From Comamonas sp. (GTDB lineage Bacteria > Pseudomonadota > Gammaproteobacteria > Burkholderiales > Burkholderiaceae_C), in assembly GCA_031277805.1 (NCBI GenBank), contig JAITLR010000009.1, positions 496,001-560,000 of the forward strand: 64,000 nucleotides of DNA, in the 5' to 3' direction. The notes under the pieces are model-generated. The model ran no database searches and was not told the origin of the DNA. It saw nothing but the letters and a program-made list of their open reading frames with translations. A program made the translations under genes and the position numbers. Each line of letters starts with the position of its first letter. Positions within the stretch are counted from its first letter, which is position 1. Positions 1-9,609 of this stretch are shown one piece after another.

Positions 1-760
1 TGACGTAGACGTCCGCGGTGATCAGCCCACGCGAGAGTCCGTCAAAGAACGCAGCCGCAATCTTCCAGAAACTGCGCGCACCGACATCCTCGGCCTGGGC
101 TGCTGCAAACCGCAGGCACAAGCTGCACATCTGCGCCGCAGCCTCGCGGTCATCGCTCTTCATCATGCGCAGCACCACACCGTCCAGCATGCTTCGGGCC
201 TGCGGGCCATAGGCCAGGGGCTCCGGCATGGAAGTCGTCCAGCGCGGCTCACGCGCACGGCGCTCGGACGGCCACAGGTCGGCAGGGTGGATCTTGTCAT
301 TGCCAGCCAGCGCCTGCGTATCGCGGTACTGGGGAAACAGTGCCACGGCAGATACGTTCTTGCCAGCCAGCACGGCTTCCAGATATTCCATCAGCGCAAA
401 ATGCGTGCGCTCCAATGTGGAGACTGCTTCCTGCGTGCAGTATTCGGGGCGCTGCACAAAGCGGTTGACTGCAGCTTCCATGCCGCGCAGCACCTGCGCT
501 GGGCCACTGATACCAACCATCTCCAGCGCACCACAGGCCTGGTGCAGCTGCTGGCGCGCGATGCGCAGTGCCGATGTATCCAGTGTCTCCAGATCAGACT
601 GGCGCGCCGCATCGGCATCTCTCATAAAACGGCCTACGGCCTTGGTGGCAGCCTCCAGCGACTTGCGCACTTCATCGAGCACCCAGGCCAAGGGGCCCAA
701 GTCTTGCTCGGTGGATGCAGGCGTTGCTGCACGTGTTGGCGAGTCGTCAACCTCTGACAT
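1..760 (-). CDS. chpA: ChpA-like hybrid chemosensory histidine kinase, N-terminal part (runs off left edge)
   Basis: The reading frame is open from an ATG at 760-758 to the window edge (253 codons). It begins MSEVDDSPTRAATP and continues into helical sequence with repeated Gln/Leu/Ala patterns (RQQLHQACGALEMVG, LERTHFALMEYLEAVL). This is the look of the FimL/Hpt-type N-terminal modules of ChpA, the very large CheA-like kinase of the Pil-Chp system. The catalytic and receiver domains would lie outside the window, so they cannot be checked. The call rests mainly on position directly downstream of pilG-pilH-pilI-pilJ on the same strand. About 150 nt separate it from pilJ, and that gap holds a repeat. 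Known role of the family: phosphorylating PilG/PilH to control type IV pilus twitching. Confidence 0.75.
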   Translation of the reverse strand, partial: MSEVDDSPTRAATPASTEQDLGPLAWVLDEVRKSLEAATKAVGRFMRDADAARQSDLETLDTSALRIARQQLHQACGALEMVGISGPAQVLRGMEAAVNRFVQRPEYCTQEAVSTLERTHFALMEYLEAVLAGKNVSAVALFPQYRDTQALAGNDKIHPADLWPSERRAREPRWTTSMPEPLAYGPQARSMLDGVVLRMMKSDDREAAAQMCSLCLRFAAAQAEDVGARSFWKIAAAFFDGLSRGLITADVYV

Positions 761-826
761 GCTCAATTTCCTTGACCCTTGATGAGTCCGTGTTCATTTA
801 TCCAAGCTACCCGCACACCGCAAGCC

Positions 827-900
827 AGGGACGCCGAGCAAGGGCCGCAGCGATGGCATCGTCCCCCAACAAGGGGAAAGCGGCACAGCCGCTCAGGGGG
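827..900 (-). repeat. Intergenic 3'-end repeat, family 1, copy A
   Basis: This is one of four related copies in the window (with those at 15254, 34775 and 56029). Read in the direction of the upstream gene it starts CCCCCTGAGCGGCTGTGCCG, goes through a CCCC/GGGG pair, and ends near GCTCGGCGTCCCT. It lies 7 nt behind the pilJ stop codon and can fold into two small hairpins. I recognise the sequence type from Comamonadaceae genomes. The function is unknown; it may protect or terminate transcripts. Confidence 0.7.
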
Positions 901-907
901 AGCCGTT

Positions 908-3151
908 TTATGCAATCTTGAAGCGCGAGACCGACTGGCGCAGCTCTTCGGCCATGTGCGAGAGTTCTCGCACCTGCTGGGCCGTGCTGCGTGTACCTTC
1001 ACCGGTCTGCTCGGTCACCGCGAAAATATGCTGGATGTTCTCTGCCACGCCGTTGGCCATATTGGCTTCACGCGAGGTGGAGTTGGAAATCTGTTCGATC
1101 AGTTCTGCCAGACGGCGCGACACGCTATCGATTTCAGACAGTGCGGTACCCGCAGAGTCGGAAAGACGGGCACCTTCCACCACACCCTGGGTGGAGCGTT
1201 CCATAGCGGCCACCGCATCCTGGGTGTCGGTCTGAATCGCCTTCACCAGTGCTGCAATCTGACGCGTGGCGTCTGCCGAACGCTCGGCCAGACGCTGCAC
1301 TTCTTCGGCCACCACAGAGAATCCACGCCCCGCTTCACCGGCCGATGCGGCCTGAATGGCGGCATTCAACGCCAGCACGTTGGTCTGCTCGGTAATGTCC
1401 GAAATCAGTTCGGTGATTTCACCAATCTCCTGCGACGACTCACCCAGGCGCTTGATGCGCTTGGAGGTATCCTGGATCTGGTCGCGAATGGAGTTCATAC
1501 CGCCGATGGCGTTCTGCACTGCCTTCAGGCCGGAGTCCGCAGCTTCCAGCGACTGGCGGGCCACCTGGGCCGATTCCTGCGCCTGTTCCGAGACGTTGTT
1601 GATACGGCCGGCCATGTCCAGAATCGATTTACCGGTTTCGCGAATCTCGTGCAGCTGCTCATTCGATGCTGCCAGCAGCTCGGTCGATGTCAGGTCCACA
1701 CGCTCGGTGGTCTGAGCCACACGGGTGACGGTGTTCTGCACCGACCCCACCAGAGCGCGCAGTTCTTCCACCGTGTAGTTCACCGAGTCGGCAATCGCAC
1801 CGGTAATGTCCTCTGTCACCGTGGCTTCCTGAGTCAGATCACCCTCGGCCACGGATTGCAGCTCGTTCATCAAACGCAAAATGGCGGCCTGGTTGGCGTC
1901 GTTGATACGCTTGGCTTCCTGCTCCTGCAAACGCGCATCCATCTGATGGCGCTCGGCTTCCTGCTGACGCGCACGGCTGTCCATCAGTTGCACGCGGGAA
2001 ATGCCCACACCGCACAACAAGGCCACCAACACCGCAGCAGCCAGGGCCGCAAGCAGGCCGATATTGGCCCCGCCCACACCCTGCAGCGCGTTCTGCAGCT
2101 GTTCCAGCTGTACACGCAACGGCTCGCTGTCGTTATTGATGGTGGTCTGAGCTTCACGCGCAGACACCAGGCCCTGCAGATTGCCAAGAATGGCGCTGGC
2201 CTGCGTACGCGTGTCGTCGTACTGTTTGATCAGAGTCTGCAGTTGCTCACGTATCTGAGGGTCGCGCGCGGCATTCAGGCGCAGCTCGGTACTGCCGTTC
2301 AGCAGGCCTTCGGAAATTTCCTTGAAGGAGTTCAAGTCCTTGCCCAGCAGGAACACAGCCTCGGGGCTCACGCCTTCGAGTGTCTGGAACTCGTTGGCGG
2401 ACTTGCCGATACGCTGGGTCAACATCACCAGCTGGCCTGCAGCAGCGATTTCTGCAGCACCTGCGCCCTGTTGCAGCTTGAGCGAGGAAATGGTCTCGGC
2501 GGTCTCCAGCAGATCGGAAGACTGGCGGTTAATGGTACGCAGCGCATCACCCACCTGGGTCAGCGTCTTTTGCTGCGTCAGAATCAGCGCCGCACTCTTT
2601 TCCGCGCGATCAGTCAGCATGCTGATACCGCTTGCCTCAGACTGCAGGCTGTCGCTGACAGCATTCACCCCCAGATCGGAGTCACCCGAAATCAGGGCAC
2701 GCACGTTACGGGCCAACACGCCGGAGCTGTCCTTCACGTCGCTGAAGGCAGGGGCCGCACCGGTCATGGCCAGAGACACGGACTTGGCCAGCCGCTGCGA
2801 CTGCATCAATGCCTGGCCGGTCGCAGCCAGTTGCTGGTTGGAGTTGCTGGCATCACGCAGCATCCAGGCCGACAGCACCACCAGCACCAGCACCGAACCG
2901 CCCAGCACCGTGAACAGCGTGCGCTGGTGCTTGGCAACCGTACCCTTGCCCAGGAGCGGCAAGCGGATCAGTTCTTCGACACGTCCGTCATCATCCATGC
3001 CGATGAGGGATGGCGCTCCCTGGACGCTGTTGAGCGCACCGTCGTACATGTCCTGTACCACCGTGTCATCCATCATGCTGCCATGGGCGCCAGCCGCCTC
3101 GGCCACGGGCTTGCGTTTGAACCACTGATTCACTTTGTTTGCAAAAGACAT
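908..3151 (-). CDS. pilJ: PilJ-type methyl-accepting chemotaxis protein (twitching motility)
   Basis: The product is a 747-residue membrane chemoreceptor of the Pil-Chp pathway. The N-terminal third has a cytoplasmic lead, a transmembrane helix at about residues 69-90 ([17 protein letters not shown]) and a periplasmic PilJ_N-like helical sensor region rich in QRLAKS/QRIGKSA motifs. A second membrane helix follows ([20 protein letters not shown]), then a HAMP-like segment. The C-terminal methyl-accepting signalling hairpin carries the family tip [21 protein letters not shown] chose the ATG at 3151 over a GTG nine codons upstream because the protein then begins [14 protein letters not shown] as in homologues. 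The gene lies 19 nt after pilI. No methyltransferase gene (pilK) is seen between pilJ and chpA. Confidence 0.92.
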   Translation of the reverse strand: MSFANKVNQWFKRKPVAEAAGAHGSMMDDTVVQDMYDGALNSVQGAPSLIGMDDDGRVEELIRLPLLGKGTVAKHQRTLFTVLGGSVLVLVVLSAWMLRDASNSNQQLAATGQALMQSQRLAKSVSLAMTGAAPAFSDVKDSSGVLARNVRALISGDSDLGVNAVSDSLQSEASGISMLTDRAEKSAALILTQQKTLTQVGDALRTINRQSSDLLETAETISSLKLQQGAGAAEIAAAGQLVMLTQRIGKSANEFQTLEGVSPEAVFLLGKDLNSFKEISEGLLNGSTELRLNAARDPQIREQLQTLIKQYDDTRTQASAILGNLQGLVSAREAQTTINNDSEPLRVQLEQLQNALQGVGGANIGLLAALAAAVLVALLCGVGISRVQLMDSRARQQEAERHQMDARLQEQEAKRINDANQAAILRLMNELQSVAEGDLTQEATVTEDITGAIADSVNYTVEELRALVGSVQNTVTRVAQTTERVDLTSTELLAASNEQLHEIRETGKSILDMAGRINNVSEQAQESAQVARQSLEAADSGLKAVQNAIGGMNSIRDQIQDTSKRIKRLGESSQEIGEITELISDITEQTNVLALNAAIQAASAGEAGRGFSVVAEEVQRLAERSADATRQIAALVKAIQTDTQDAVAAMERSTQGVVEGARLSDSAGTALSEIDSVSRRLAELIEQISNSTSREANMANGVAENIQHIFAVTEQTGEGTRSTAQQVRELSHMAEELRQSVSRFKIA

Positions 3152-3170
3152 AGCGCTGTATCCAGAAACC

Positions 3171-3698
3171 TCAAGCACGAATGCTCAAAAACTTGGCGGT
3201 TTGCGACAGGCGCTGCAACTGCAGCTCCTGCCAGCGGCGGCCTGTGCCATCCACATGGATAGCGCCGTAGAAACTCGGGGATCGTTCGGGAGCAGGCTCG
3301 GTCTGGGTAAAGGCATCTGCGGCACGCAGGCCCAGCAGCTTGTCCACCAGCAGCGCGGCATTGACCTCCAGCGCGGGATTGAAGGCCAGCAGGCTGCATT
3401 CCAGCAGTTCCTGTTCGGTGCGGACATGGCCTTGCCCCAGCAACTGCGCAATATCGATCACGCCCATCAGCGCTCCGCGCAGATTGGCGATACCCAGAAA
3501 CCAGGATTGTGTGTAGGGGACCGGCTGCACACCGGTCCAGGGAAAGATCTCGCCGGACTGGGTCAACGGCAGCAGAAAGTCGCGCCCACCGGCCTGCACA
3601 GCCAGCCAGGCAGCGACGTTCACGCCTTCGCTGCGCGCAGCCTGCAGACGGCCTGCCAGACGGGACTGAAGATCTCGAAGGGCTTCGCGGTTCGCCAT
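3171..3698 (-). CDS. pilI: PilI, CheW-like coupling protein
   Basis: The 175-residue single-domain CheW protein would bridge the receptor PilJ and the kinase ChpA at the inner membrane. Seen in the sequence are a hydrophobic beta-rich CheW core, with [20 protein letters not shown] as the typical NLRG turn, and [10 protein letters not shown] near the C-terminus. The start [11 protein letters not shown] at 3698 was chosen because the longer frame upstream is low-complexity antisense-like sequence that overlaps nothing conserved. It sits 14 nt downstream of pilH in the same operon. Confidence 0.88.
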   Translation of the reverse strand: MANREALRDLQSRLAGRLQAARSEGVNVAAWLAVQAGGRDFLLPLTQSGEIFPWTGVQPVPYTQSWFLGIANLRGALMGVIDIAQLLGQGHVRTEQELLECSLLAFNPALEVNAALLVDKLLGLRAADAFTQTEPAPERSPSFYGAIHVDGTGRRWQELQLQRLSQTAKFLSIRA

Positions 3699-3712
3699 GG
3701 AAGCGCCGCCTA

Positions 3713-4078
3713 TTACAAAGCCGCGATCTTGGCCTGCAGCTCTGCTGCATCCACGGGCTTGGTGATGTAGCCCTTGGCTCCCTGGCGCATGCCCCAGACG
3801 CGATCCGTTTCCTGATTCTTGCTGGTGCACATGATGATGGGCACATCGGCATACAGAGGATCACGCGAGATGGCACGGGTCAGCTGAAAGCCGTTCTGAC
3901 CGGGCATGACCACATCCATCAGGATCAGGTCAGGCTTGTCTTCTGCCAGGCGCTTCAGTGCCTCCTCACCGTTTTCGGCGGTGCGCACCTGCAGACCCTG
4001 CTTTTGCAGCATTTCGCTCAGAGCCATCAGCTCTGTCTTGGAATCATCTACGACCAACACTTTTTGAATTGTCATCAT
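3713..4078 (-). CDS. pilH: PilH, single-domain response regulator
   Basis: This is a 121-residue stand-alone receiver domain. Acidic pocket residues (VLVVDDSKTE), the phospho-acceptor Asp in DLILMDVVMPG, the Thr/Ser switch (MCTSKNQ) and the KPVDAAEL lysine are all present, so it should be phosphorylatable. In characterised Pil-Chp systems PilH acts with PilG downstream of ChpA to tune pilus retraction. Its ATG overlaps the pilG stop as ATGA, implying translational coupling. Two adjacent ATG codons (4078 and 4075) make the exact start ambiguous by one residue. Confidence 0.92.
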   Translation of the reverse strand: MMTIQKVLVVDDSKTELMALSEMLQKQGLQVRTAENGEEALKRLAEDKPDLILMDVVMPGQNGFQLTRAISRDPLYADVPIIMCTSKNQETDRVWGMRQGAKGYITKPVDAAELQAKIAAL

Positions 4079-4479
4079 GCAGCTCCCACACCTGCCGACT
4101 GCTTGCCGAACTGTTCGACGGCCTGCAGCAATTGATCTTTGGTAAACGGTTTGGTCAGATAGTCTTGGCAGCCGACCATGCGGCCGCGCGCCTTGTCGAA
4201 GACTCCGTCCTTGGAGGACAGCATCACCACAGGCGTATTCGAGAAACGGGCGTTGCGCTTGATGATGGCGCAGGTCTGATAGCCATCGAGCTTGGGCATC
4301 AGAATGTCGCAGAAGATGAGCTGGGGCTGATAGTCGTTGACCTTGGAGAGGGCATCGAAGCCATCGTCGGCCAGCAACACCTCATAGCCACCCTGCTTGA
4401 GGAAGATTTCCGCGCTGCGGCGAATGGTGTTGCTGTCATCCACCACCAGAACCCGCAAGGGCACGCTGGATGCTGTCAC
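4075..4479 (-). CDS. pilG: PilG, single-domain response regulator
   Basis: The product is a 134-residue receiver domain. Visible are the acidic pair in VLVVDDSNTIRRSAE, the acceptor Asp in LIFCDILMPKLDGYQ, the switch Ser in VMLSSKDG and the KPFTKDQLL lysine. The SNTIRRSAEIFLKQGGYEV start and the LPKLDGYQTC-like centre are typical of PilG. It is the first gene of the pilGHIJ-chpA operon. The rubredoxin gene upstream on the same strand is 53 nt away, so the two may share a transcript, though they need not be linked in function. Confidence 0.92.
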   Translation of the reverse strand: MTASSVPLRVLVVDDSNTIRRSAEIFLKQGGYEVLLADDGFDALSKVNDYQPQLIFCDILMPKLDGYQTCAIIKRNARFSNTPVVMLSSKDGVFDKARGRMVGCQDYLTKPFTKDQLLQAVEQFGKQSAGVGAA

Positions 4480-4532
4480 GGTGAAACTCCTCCCAGATAT
4501 CTTTTTTTCATTGGACCGAGTGGCTAGCGCAC

Positions 4533-4706
4533 TCAGATCTCCACCATCTCAAAATCGTCTTTTCGCGCACCGCACTCGGGACAGGTCCAGTTCATGGGCA
4601 CGTCTTCCCAACGTGTGTTCGGTGCGATACCGTGTTCAGGACAACCCTGGGCCTCGTCGTAGAGCCAGCCACAGGTCAAACACATCCAAGTTTTAGGGTC
4701 AGTCAC
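4533..4706 (-). CDS. Rubredoxin
   Basis: This short gene of 57 codons starts at GTG 4706. It encodes a one-iron electron carrier. Both metal-binding knuckles are intact: CLTCGWLYDEAQG at residues 9-21 and CPECGARKDDFEMV at 42-55, giving the CxxCG...CPxCG pattern. Aromatic residues (WLYD, NWTCP) are in the usual places. Length matches ordinary rubredoxins. It is divergent from thiD with 94 nt between the start codons. Rubredoxin next to pilG is an arrangement known in pseudomonads and beta-proteobacteria. A partner reductase or oxygenase is not apparent in the window. Confidence 0.9.
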   Translation of the reverse strand: MTDPKTWMCLTCGWLYDEAQGCPEHGIAPNTRWEDVPMNWTCPECGARKDDFEMVEI

Positions 4707-4800
4707 AGCTTAAAGGGGCTTCACATAGAATGCAACGATTGTATCTAGTCATAACCCCGGCTCTCACCCTTGCATTCCCGGGTGCAAACTGGGGTTCGCC

Positions 4801-5775
4801 ATGGCAACCAACCCCATCTCTTCTCCCTCCACCCGTTCCACTCGTGAGGAACAAGCCGCAGAGACCGCACCGATTTGTGTGCTGATCTTCAACAGCAGCG
4901 ACCCCTGTGGCGCTGGCGGCCTGTCCGCCGACATCTCGACCATTTCTTCCGTGGGCGGTCATGCCCTGCCCGTGACCTGCGGCGCCTATGCCCGAGACAC
5001 GGCGCGCATTTACGAGCATTTTGCGCTGGACGATGAAGCCGTCACCGAGCAGGCCCGTGCCGTGCTCGAAGACATTCCAGTGGCGGCCATCAAGGTCGGT
5101 TTTATAGGCGGTCCGGCCAATCTGGCAGCCGTCGCGGAGATTTCCTCCGACTACCCCAACATCCCGATCATCAGCTACATGCCGGACCTGTCCTGGTGGG
5201 ATGACGACAAGCAGGATCAGTACCTGGACGCCTTCAAGGAGCTTGTTCTGCCTCAAACCTCGGTGTTGGTTGGAAACCACAACACCCTGTGGCGCTGGCT
5301 GCTGCCCGACTGGGAACACAGCCGCAGCCCGACAGCACGTGATATCGCCATGGCCGCCGAGGCGCTGGAAGTGCCCTATGTGCTGGTGACGGGCATTCCC
5401 CTGCCCGATCAGTTTGTCGACAACGTGCTGACCACGGCCCAGGCCGTATTGGGCAACAGCAAGTACGAGATGTTCGACGCTACCTTCACAGGTGCGGGTG
5501 ATACGCTGTCGGCTGCACTGACGGCTTTGCTGGCCACTGGCAACGACCTGGGTGTTGCCACGCTGGAAGCGCTGGAATACCTGGACCACAGCCTGGATGC
5601 AGGCTTTCGCCCTGGCATGGGCCACTATGTGCCCGACCGTCTGTTCTGGGCCCAGCCCGAAGATGAAGCCGATGATGAGGATGCTGACGAAGCCCAGGCC
5701 TCATCCTCCGACGACGAACCTCAGACAAAGTCCATCGAAGGCTTTGTGATTCCCTCTCATGACACAAAACACTGA
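4801..5775 (+). CDS. thiD: Hydroxymethylpyrimidine/phosphomethylpyrimidine kinase
   Basis: This is a ribokinase-superfamily enzyme that phosphorylates HMP and HMP-phosphate in thiamine biosynthesis. The N-terminal substrate motif reads [19 protein letters not shown] (residues about 31-49), matching the ThiD pattern xSDxxGGAGxxAD. The C-terminal ATP/anion-hole motif is [17 protein letters not shown] (about 236-252). At 324 residues it is longer than typical ThiD (about 265) because of a 20-residue lead and a 45-residue Asp/Glu/Ser-rich tail. The tail looks disordered and is probably not catalytic. Its 3' end overlaps hemL by 17 nt, suggesting co-transcription of the two cofactor genes. Confidence 0.85.
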   Translation: MATNPISSPSTRSTREEQAAETAPICVLIFNSSDPCGAGGLSADISTISSVGGHALPVTCGAYARDTARIYEHFALDDEAVTEQARAVLEDIPVAAIKVGFIGGPANLAAVAEISSDYPNIPIISYMPDLSWWDDDKQDQYLDAFKELVLPQTSVLVGNHNTLWRWLLPDWEHSRSPTARDIAMAAEALEVPYVLVTGIPLPDQFVDNVLTTAQAVLGNSKYEMFDATFTGAGDTLSAALTALLATGNDLGVATLEALEYLDHSLDAGFRPGMGHYVPDRLFWAQPEDEADDEDADEAQASSSDDEPQTKSIEGFVIPSHDTKH

Positions 5776-7063
5776 CTTGAATATTGCATTGTTCGAACGC
5801 GCCAAGCAGGTGATTCCCGGTGGTGTGAATTCGCCCGTGCGTGCCTTTGCCGCCGTGGGTGGCACACCGCGCTTTGTCAAGCGCGCTCAGGGCCCCTATT
5901 TCTGGGACCAGAACGAGCAGCAGTTCACCGACTACATCGGCAGCTGGGGCCCCATGATCCTGGGCCACGGTCACCCCGAAGTGGTGGCCGCCGTGCAGGC
6001 CGCCGTGCTGGAAGGCTTCAGCTACGGCGCACCGACCGAGCGCGAGGTGGTGCTGGCAGAGAAGATCCGTGAGCTCGTGCCCAGCATGGACATGGTGCGC
6101 ATGGTCAGCTCCGGCACCGAAGCCGGCATGAGCGCACTGCGCCTAGCACGCGGCTTCACGGGTCGCAACAAGATCATCAAGTTCAATGGCTGCTACCACG
6201 GCCATGCCGATGCCTTGCTGGTCAAAGCCGGCTCGGGTCTGGCGACCTTTGGCGCATCCTCCTCCGCAGGCGTGCCCGCCGATGTGGCCAAGGACACCAT
6301 CGTGCTGGAGTACAACGACATCGCCCAGCTGGAAGAAGCGTTTGCCAAGATGGGCAGCGAAGTGGCCTGCGTGATCATGGAGCCGATTGCCGGCAATATG
6401 AACTTTGTGCGCGCCACCGTGGACTTCACGCGCCGCATCCGCGAGCTGACCCAGGAGCACGGCGCGCTGATGATCTACGACGAGGTGATGACCGGTTTTC
6501 GCGTAGCCCTGGGCGGCGCGCAAAGCGTATACGCCAAGGAAATCGCCGGCTTTGCGCCCGACATCACGGTGATGGGCAAGGTGATTGGCGGCGGCATGCC
6601 CATGGCCGCCTTTGGCGCGCGCCGCGAGATCATGGAAAAGCTCTCGCCCCTGGGCCCTGTCTACCAGGCGGGCACGCTGTCGGGTAACCCCATTGCCACG
6701 GCCTGCGGTCTGAAGACGCTGGAGCTGATCAGCCAGCCCGGCTTCCACGCCGATCTGCACCTCAAGACCGGCCACCTGATGCAAGGCCTGAAGTCCGAAG
6801 CCCAGGCTGCGGGCATTCCCTTCAGCGTGGACTGGCAAGGCGGCCTGTTTGGCTTCTATTTCCTGCCCGAGCTGCCCAAGACCTATGCCGAAGTCATGAA
6901 GACCGACGGCAAGGTCTTCAACAAGTTCTACCACGGCATGCTGGACCGCGGCCACTACTTTGCGCCTGCGCTGTATGAGGCAGGCTTTGTGAGCGCGGCC
7001 CACACGGACGACGATATAGACCGCACCATCGAGGCGGCACGCGAAGTGTTCAAGACGCTCTGA
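5759..7063 (+). CDS. hemL: Glutamate-1-semialdehyde 2,1-aminomutase
   Basis: The enzyme converts glutamate-1-semialdehyde into 5-aminolevulinate, the first dedicated tetrapyrrole precursor (C5 pathway), with PLP/PMP as cofactor. At 434 residues it has the usual length. The PLP-binding lysine is Lys274 in [16 protein letters not shown] and the cofactor Asp is in YDEVMTGFR (about 240-248). [12 protein letters not shown] near the N-terminus and the [15 protein letters not shown] helix are hallmark HemL segments. It overlaps thiD and ends just before a strong terminator hairpin. Confidence 0.96.
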   Translation: MTQNTDLNIALFERAKQVIPGGVNSPVRAFAAVGGTPRFVKRAQGPYFWDQNEQQFTDYIGSWGPMILGHGHPEVVAAVQAAVLEGFSYGAPTEREVVLAEKIRELVPSMDMVRMVSSGTEAGMSALRLARGFTGRNKIIKFNGCYHGHADALLVKAGSGLATFGASSSAGVPADVAKDTIVLEYNDIAQLEEAFAKMGSEVACVIMEPIAGNMNFVRATVDFTRRIRELTQEHGALMIYDEVMTGFRVALGGAQSVYAKEIAGFAPDITVMGKVIGGGMPMAAFGARREIMEKLSPLGPVYQAGTLSGNPIATACGLKTLELISQPGFHADLHLKTGHLMQGLKSEAQAAGIPFSVDWQGGLFGFYFLPELPKTYAEVMKTDGKVFNKFYHGMLDRGHYFAPALYEAGFVSAAHTDDDIDRTIEAAREVFKTL

Positions 7064-7080
7064 GCCCCTGAGCTCTGGTC

Positions 7081-7113
7081 ACAACGCCGGGAATGCCCCG
7101 GCGTTGTGCTTTT
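7081..7113. terminator. Rho-independent terminator after hemL
   Basis: The stem ACAACGCCGGG pairs with CCCGGCGTTGT around a short loop and is followed by GCTTTTC. It sits 18 nt after the hemL stop and just before the stop of the convergent LysR gene at 7120, so it could serve mainly hemL. Confidence 0.8.
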
Positions 7114-7119
7114 CAGGGT

Positions 7120-8046
7120 TCATGCCCGCTCCCAGGCCGCGCCATGCGACTGGATGCTCTGGCATACCACGGACAAGGCCCGGTTCAAGGGCTTGTCCTT
7201 GCGCAGCACCATGGCCAGGGTGCGCTCCAGTCGCGGGGCCAGGCTGCGCAGTTCCAGATCCTCGCGCGCACCGCGGCCCTGCATGGCCATGCGCGGCAGC
7301 ACGGCATAGCCCAGGCCGATAGCGGCCATTTCCTTGAGCGCTTCCACGCTGTCCAGTTCCATCTGCAGGCGTGGCGCCTCGCCGCCACTGCGCAGCCAGG
7401 CATCCACCACACCACGGGTACTGGCGGATTTCTGCAGCGCCAGCTGCGGCAGTGGACGCAACTGGGCCGCCGTCACCGCAGCGCCTGAACCCAGCAAGCC
7501 CGGCCGCCCCACGGCCACCAGCTCATCACGCAACACCGGCGTGGCCAGCAAGGCGCGCCGGTTCACCGGCAAGGTCACCAGCGCCAGGTCCAGGCTGTTG
7601 TCTTCCACCCGGCGCACACATTCCTCGGTATTGCCGGTCACCACCACGATATCGATGCCTGGATACTGGGCACGCACCTGGCGCAGCGCGGCCGGCAGCA
7701 GATACAGGCAGACTGTCAGGCCCGTGCCTATGCGTACCTGGCCGCTGACCTCGCGCGTATGCGCACCCAACGCCTGCTCCAGCCCTTCCAGTGCCAGAGT
7801 CACCGCCGGCAACTGCTCCAGCAGGGCCCGCCCCGCAGCCGTGGCCACAGCACGGCGCCCCACGCGTTCGATCAGGCGTGTGCCCAGATGGCGCTCCAGC
7901 TGGCGCAGCTGCAGGCTGACCGCAGGTTGGGACAATTCCAGCAGCGCCGCAGCCTGCGAAAAACTGCCTTCCTGCACCACCAGGCAAAAGCTGCGCAGCA
8001 AGCCCAGGTTCGGCGCATTAGCCAAAGTTTCACTCATGCTTTGCAT
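7120..8046 (-). CDS. LysR-family transcriptional regulator
   Basis: The protein has 308 residues and an N-terminal winged helix-turn-helix (LRSFCLVVQEGSFSQAAALL, then LSQPAVSLQLRQLERHLGTR). A substrate-binding domain of the usual two-lobe pattern follows (GTGLTVCLYLLPAALRQVR). The ATG at 8046 is used; an ATG three codons later is equally possible. The gene is divergent from the amidohydrolase at 8095 with only 48 nt between starts, the usual layout when a LysR protein controls the neighbouring gene. The natural effector is unknown but may be a ureido- or carbamoyl-amino acid, inferred only from that neighbour. Confidence 0.88.
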   Translation of the reverse strand: MQSMSETLANAPNLGLLRSFCLVVQEGSFSQAAALLELSQPAVSLQLRQLERHLGTRLIERVGRRAVATAAGRALLEQLPAVTLALEGLEQALGAHTREVSGQVRIGTGLTVCLYLLPAALRQVRAQYPGIDIVVVTGNTEECVRRVEDNSLDLALVTLPVNRRALLATPVLRDELVAVGRPGLLGSGAAVTAAQLRPLPQLALQKSASTRGVVDAWLRSGGEAPRLQMELDSVEALKEMAAIGLGYAVLPRMAMQGRGAREDLELRSLAPRLERTLAMVLRKDKPLNRALSVVCQSIQSHGAAWERA

Positions 8047-8094
8047 AAGCAGTCAAATATTTTCTTGCGGTGATACACAGGCGAAGATTAGGCC

Positions 8095-9369
8095 ATGAAT
8101 ACTGCCGAACTCTCGAAGCTGCCCCCGATTGACGGTACGCGCCTGTGGCGCCGCCTCGAAGACCTGTCCGCCTTCACTCGGCCCGATGTGCCCTGGACAC
8201 GCCGCGCCTTCAGTCCCGAATACAAGGCCGCCCGAGCCTGGCTGCATGAGGCTTTTGAAGCTGCCGGCCTGCAGGTACGCCTGGATGCCGCCGGCAATCT
8301 GATCGGCCGCCGCCCGGGCCGACGCAACGAGCTCAAGCCCCTGGCCACGGGCTCGCATACCGACACCGTGAATGCCGGCGGGCGCTTTGACGGCATCCTG
8401 GGCGTGCTGGCCGGACTGGAAGTGGCTCACGCACTGAACGACGCCAACATCACGTTGGAGCACCCTTTCGAAGTCATAGACTTTCTCTGCGAGGAACCCA
8501 GCGACTACGGCATTTCCTGCGTGGGCAGCCGTGCCATGGCCGGCCAGCTCAGCGCCGACATGCTGGCCGCCAGCGACGGCCACGGCGACACCCTGGGCCA
8601 GGCCCTGCAACGCCTGGGCGCACGCCCCGAAGCACTGGCCGAAGCCGACCGCCGCCAGGACGGTTTTGCGGCCTTTGTGGAGCTGCACATAGAGCAAGGC
8701 CCCATGCTGGAGCGCGAAGGCCTGGCCATAGGCGCCGTGACCGACATCGTGGGCATACGCCGGGCCCAGTTGTTCTTCGAAGGCCGACCCGACCATGCAG
8801 GCACCACGCCCATGGAAGAGCGCAGCGATGCCCTCGTGGCCGCCGCCTGCGTGATCCGCCAGGCCCAGCGCCTGGCGCGCCAGTGGAGCCAAACCACGCC
8901 CCACTATGTGGTGGCCACCGTGGGCCGCATGGCGGTCTCGCCCAATGCCAGCAACACCGTGCCCGGCCAGGTGGACCTGACGCTGGAAGTGCGTAGCAAC
9001 CACGCGCCCCTGCTGCAGGAATTCTGGGAGCTGCTGGCGCGGCGCTGCAGTCCGGCCATTGAACACCTGGACGTGCAGTGGCGCGTGGAGCCGCGCACCC
9101 ATGTGAACCCCGTGCCCTGCGCGCCCCTGATCACCGATGCGGTGGAACGAGCCGCACAAAGCCTGGGCCTGCCTTGCCGGCGCATGCCCAGCGGCGCGGG
9201 CCACGATGCCATGTACGTGGCCCATACCGGGCCCTCGGGCATGATCTTCATTCCCTGCCTGGACGGCCGCAGCCACAGCGCCGTGGAATGGGCCTCGCCC
9301 GAACAGGTGCTGGCCGGCACCCAGGTGCTGGCCGCCACGCTGCTGGATCTGGACCAGAAGCTCGGATGA
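8095..9369 (+). CDS. M20-family zinc amidohydrolase (N-carbamoyl-amino-acid hydrolase / allantoate amidohydrolase type)
   Basis: The 424-residue protein belongs to the hydantoinase/carbamoylase family of M20 metallo-amidases, which split N-carbamoyl-amino acids or ureido compounds to amine, CO2 and ammonia. Metal-site motifs visible are GSHTDTVNAGGRFDG (His and Asp), the FLCEEPSDYG glutamates, and ELHIEQGPMLE. The dimer-interface motif FEGRPDHAGTTPMEER and the late GAGHDAMYVA histidine are also present. The specificity cannot be read from sequence; hydantoin, allantoin and ureidoglycolate substrates remain possible. It is divergent from, and probably controlled by, the LysR regulator at 7120-8046. 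Confidence 0.85.
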   Translation: MNTAELSKLPPIDGTRLWRRLEDLSAFTRPDVPWTRRAFSPEYKAARAWLHEAFEAAGLQVRLDAAGNLIGRRPGRRNELKPLATGSHTDTVNAGGRFDGILGVLAGLEVAHALNDANITLEHPFEVIDFLCEEPSDYGISCVGSRAMAGQLSADMLAASDGHGDTLGQALQRLGARPEALAEADRRQDGFAAFVELHIEQGPMLEREGLAIGAVTDIVGIRRAQLFFEGRPDHAGTTPMEERSDALVAAACVIRQAQRLARQWSQTTPHYVVATVGRMAVSPNASNTVPGQVDLTLEVRSNHAPLLQEFWELLARRCSPAIEHLDVQWRVEPRTHVNPVPCAPLITDAVERAAQSLGLPCRRMPSGAGHDAMYVAHTGPSGMIFIPCLDGRSHSAVEWASPEQVLAGTQVLAATLLDLDQKLG

Positions 9370-9404
9370 TTGCTCCAGCCCACCACATACCCGAACCGGC
9401 CCCT

Positions 9405-9439
9405 CGGGTTCAGAGCTGCCAAAGGTTGCGCTGAACCCG
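9405..9439 (+). terminator. Hairpin downstream of the amidohydrolase gene
   Basis: A perfect 9-bp stem (CGGGTTCAG with CTGAACCCG) and 17-nt loop lies 36 nt after the amidohydrolase stop. No U-run follows, so it may be a weak or Rho-assisted terminator rather than an intrinsic one. The 240-nt gap to the next gene otherwise shows only the ribosome binding site of phoD. Confidence 0.4.
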
Positions 9440-9609
9440 GAGTGCATGCGTTTTCAGCATTAGCGCTGCCAGCCAGACCGGGCACTCCTGCTCAAATTTT
9501 CATGGCACCCGGCACCACCTCTTCAATCGGTTGAGCGCAATGGACTGGTTTCATATCCACGTCATGGGCGCTTGCCACTCTCGCGGATTTGCTTGTCAGG
9601 AGAAGCACC

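Noticed and set aside
779..3262. An 827-codon open frame on the plus strand
   Set aside because: It lies antisense to pilJ, is rich in His/Gln/Arg as mirror frames of GC-rich genes are, and has no family motif.
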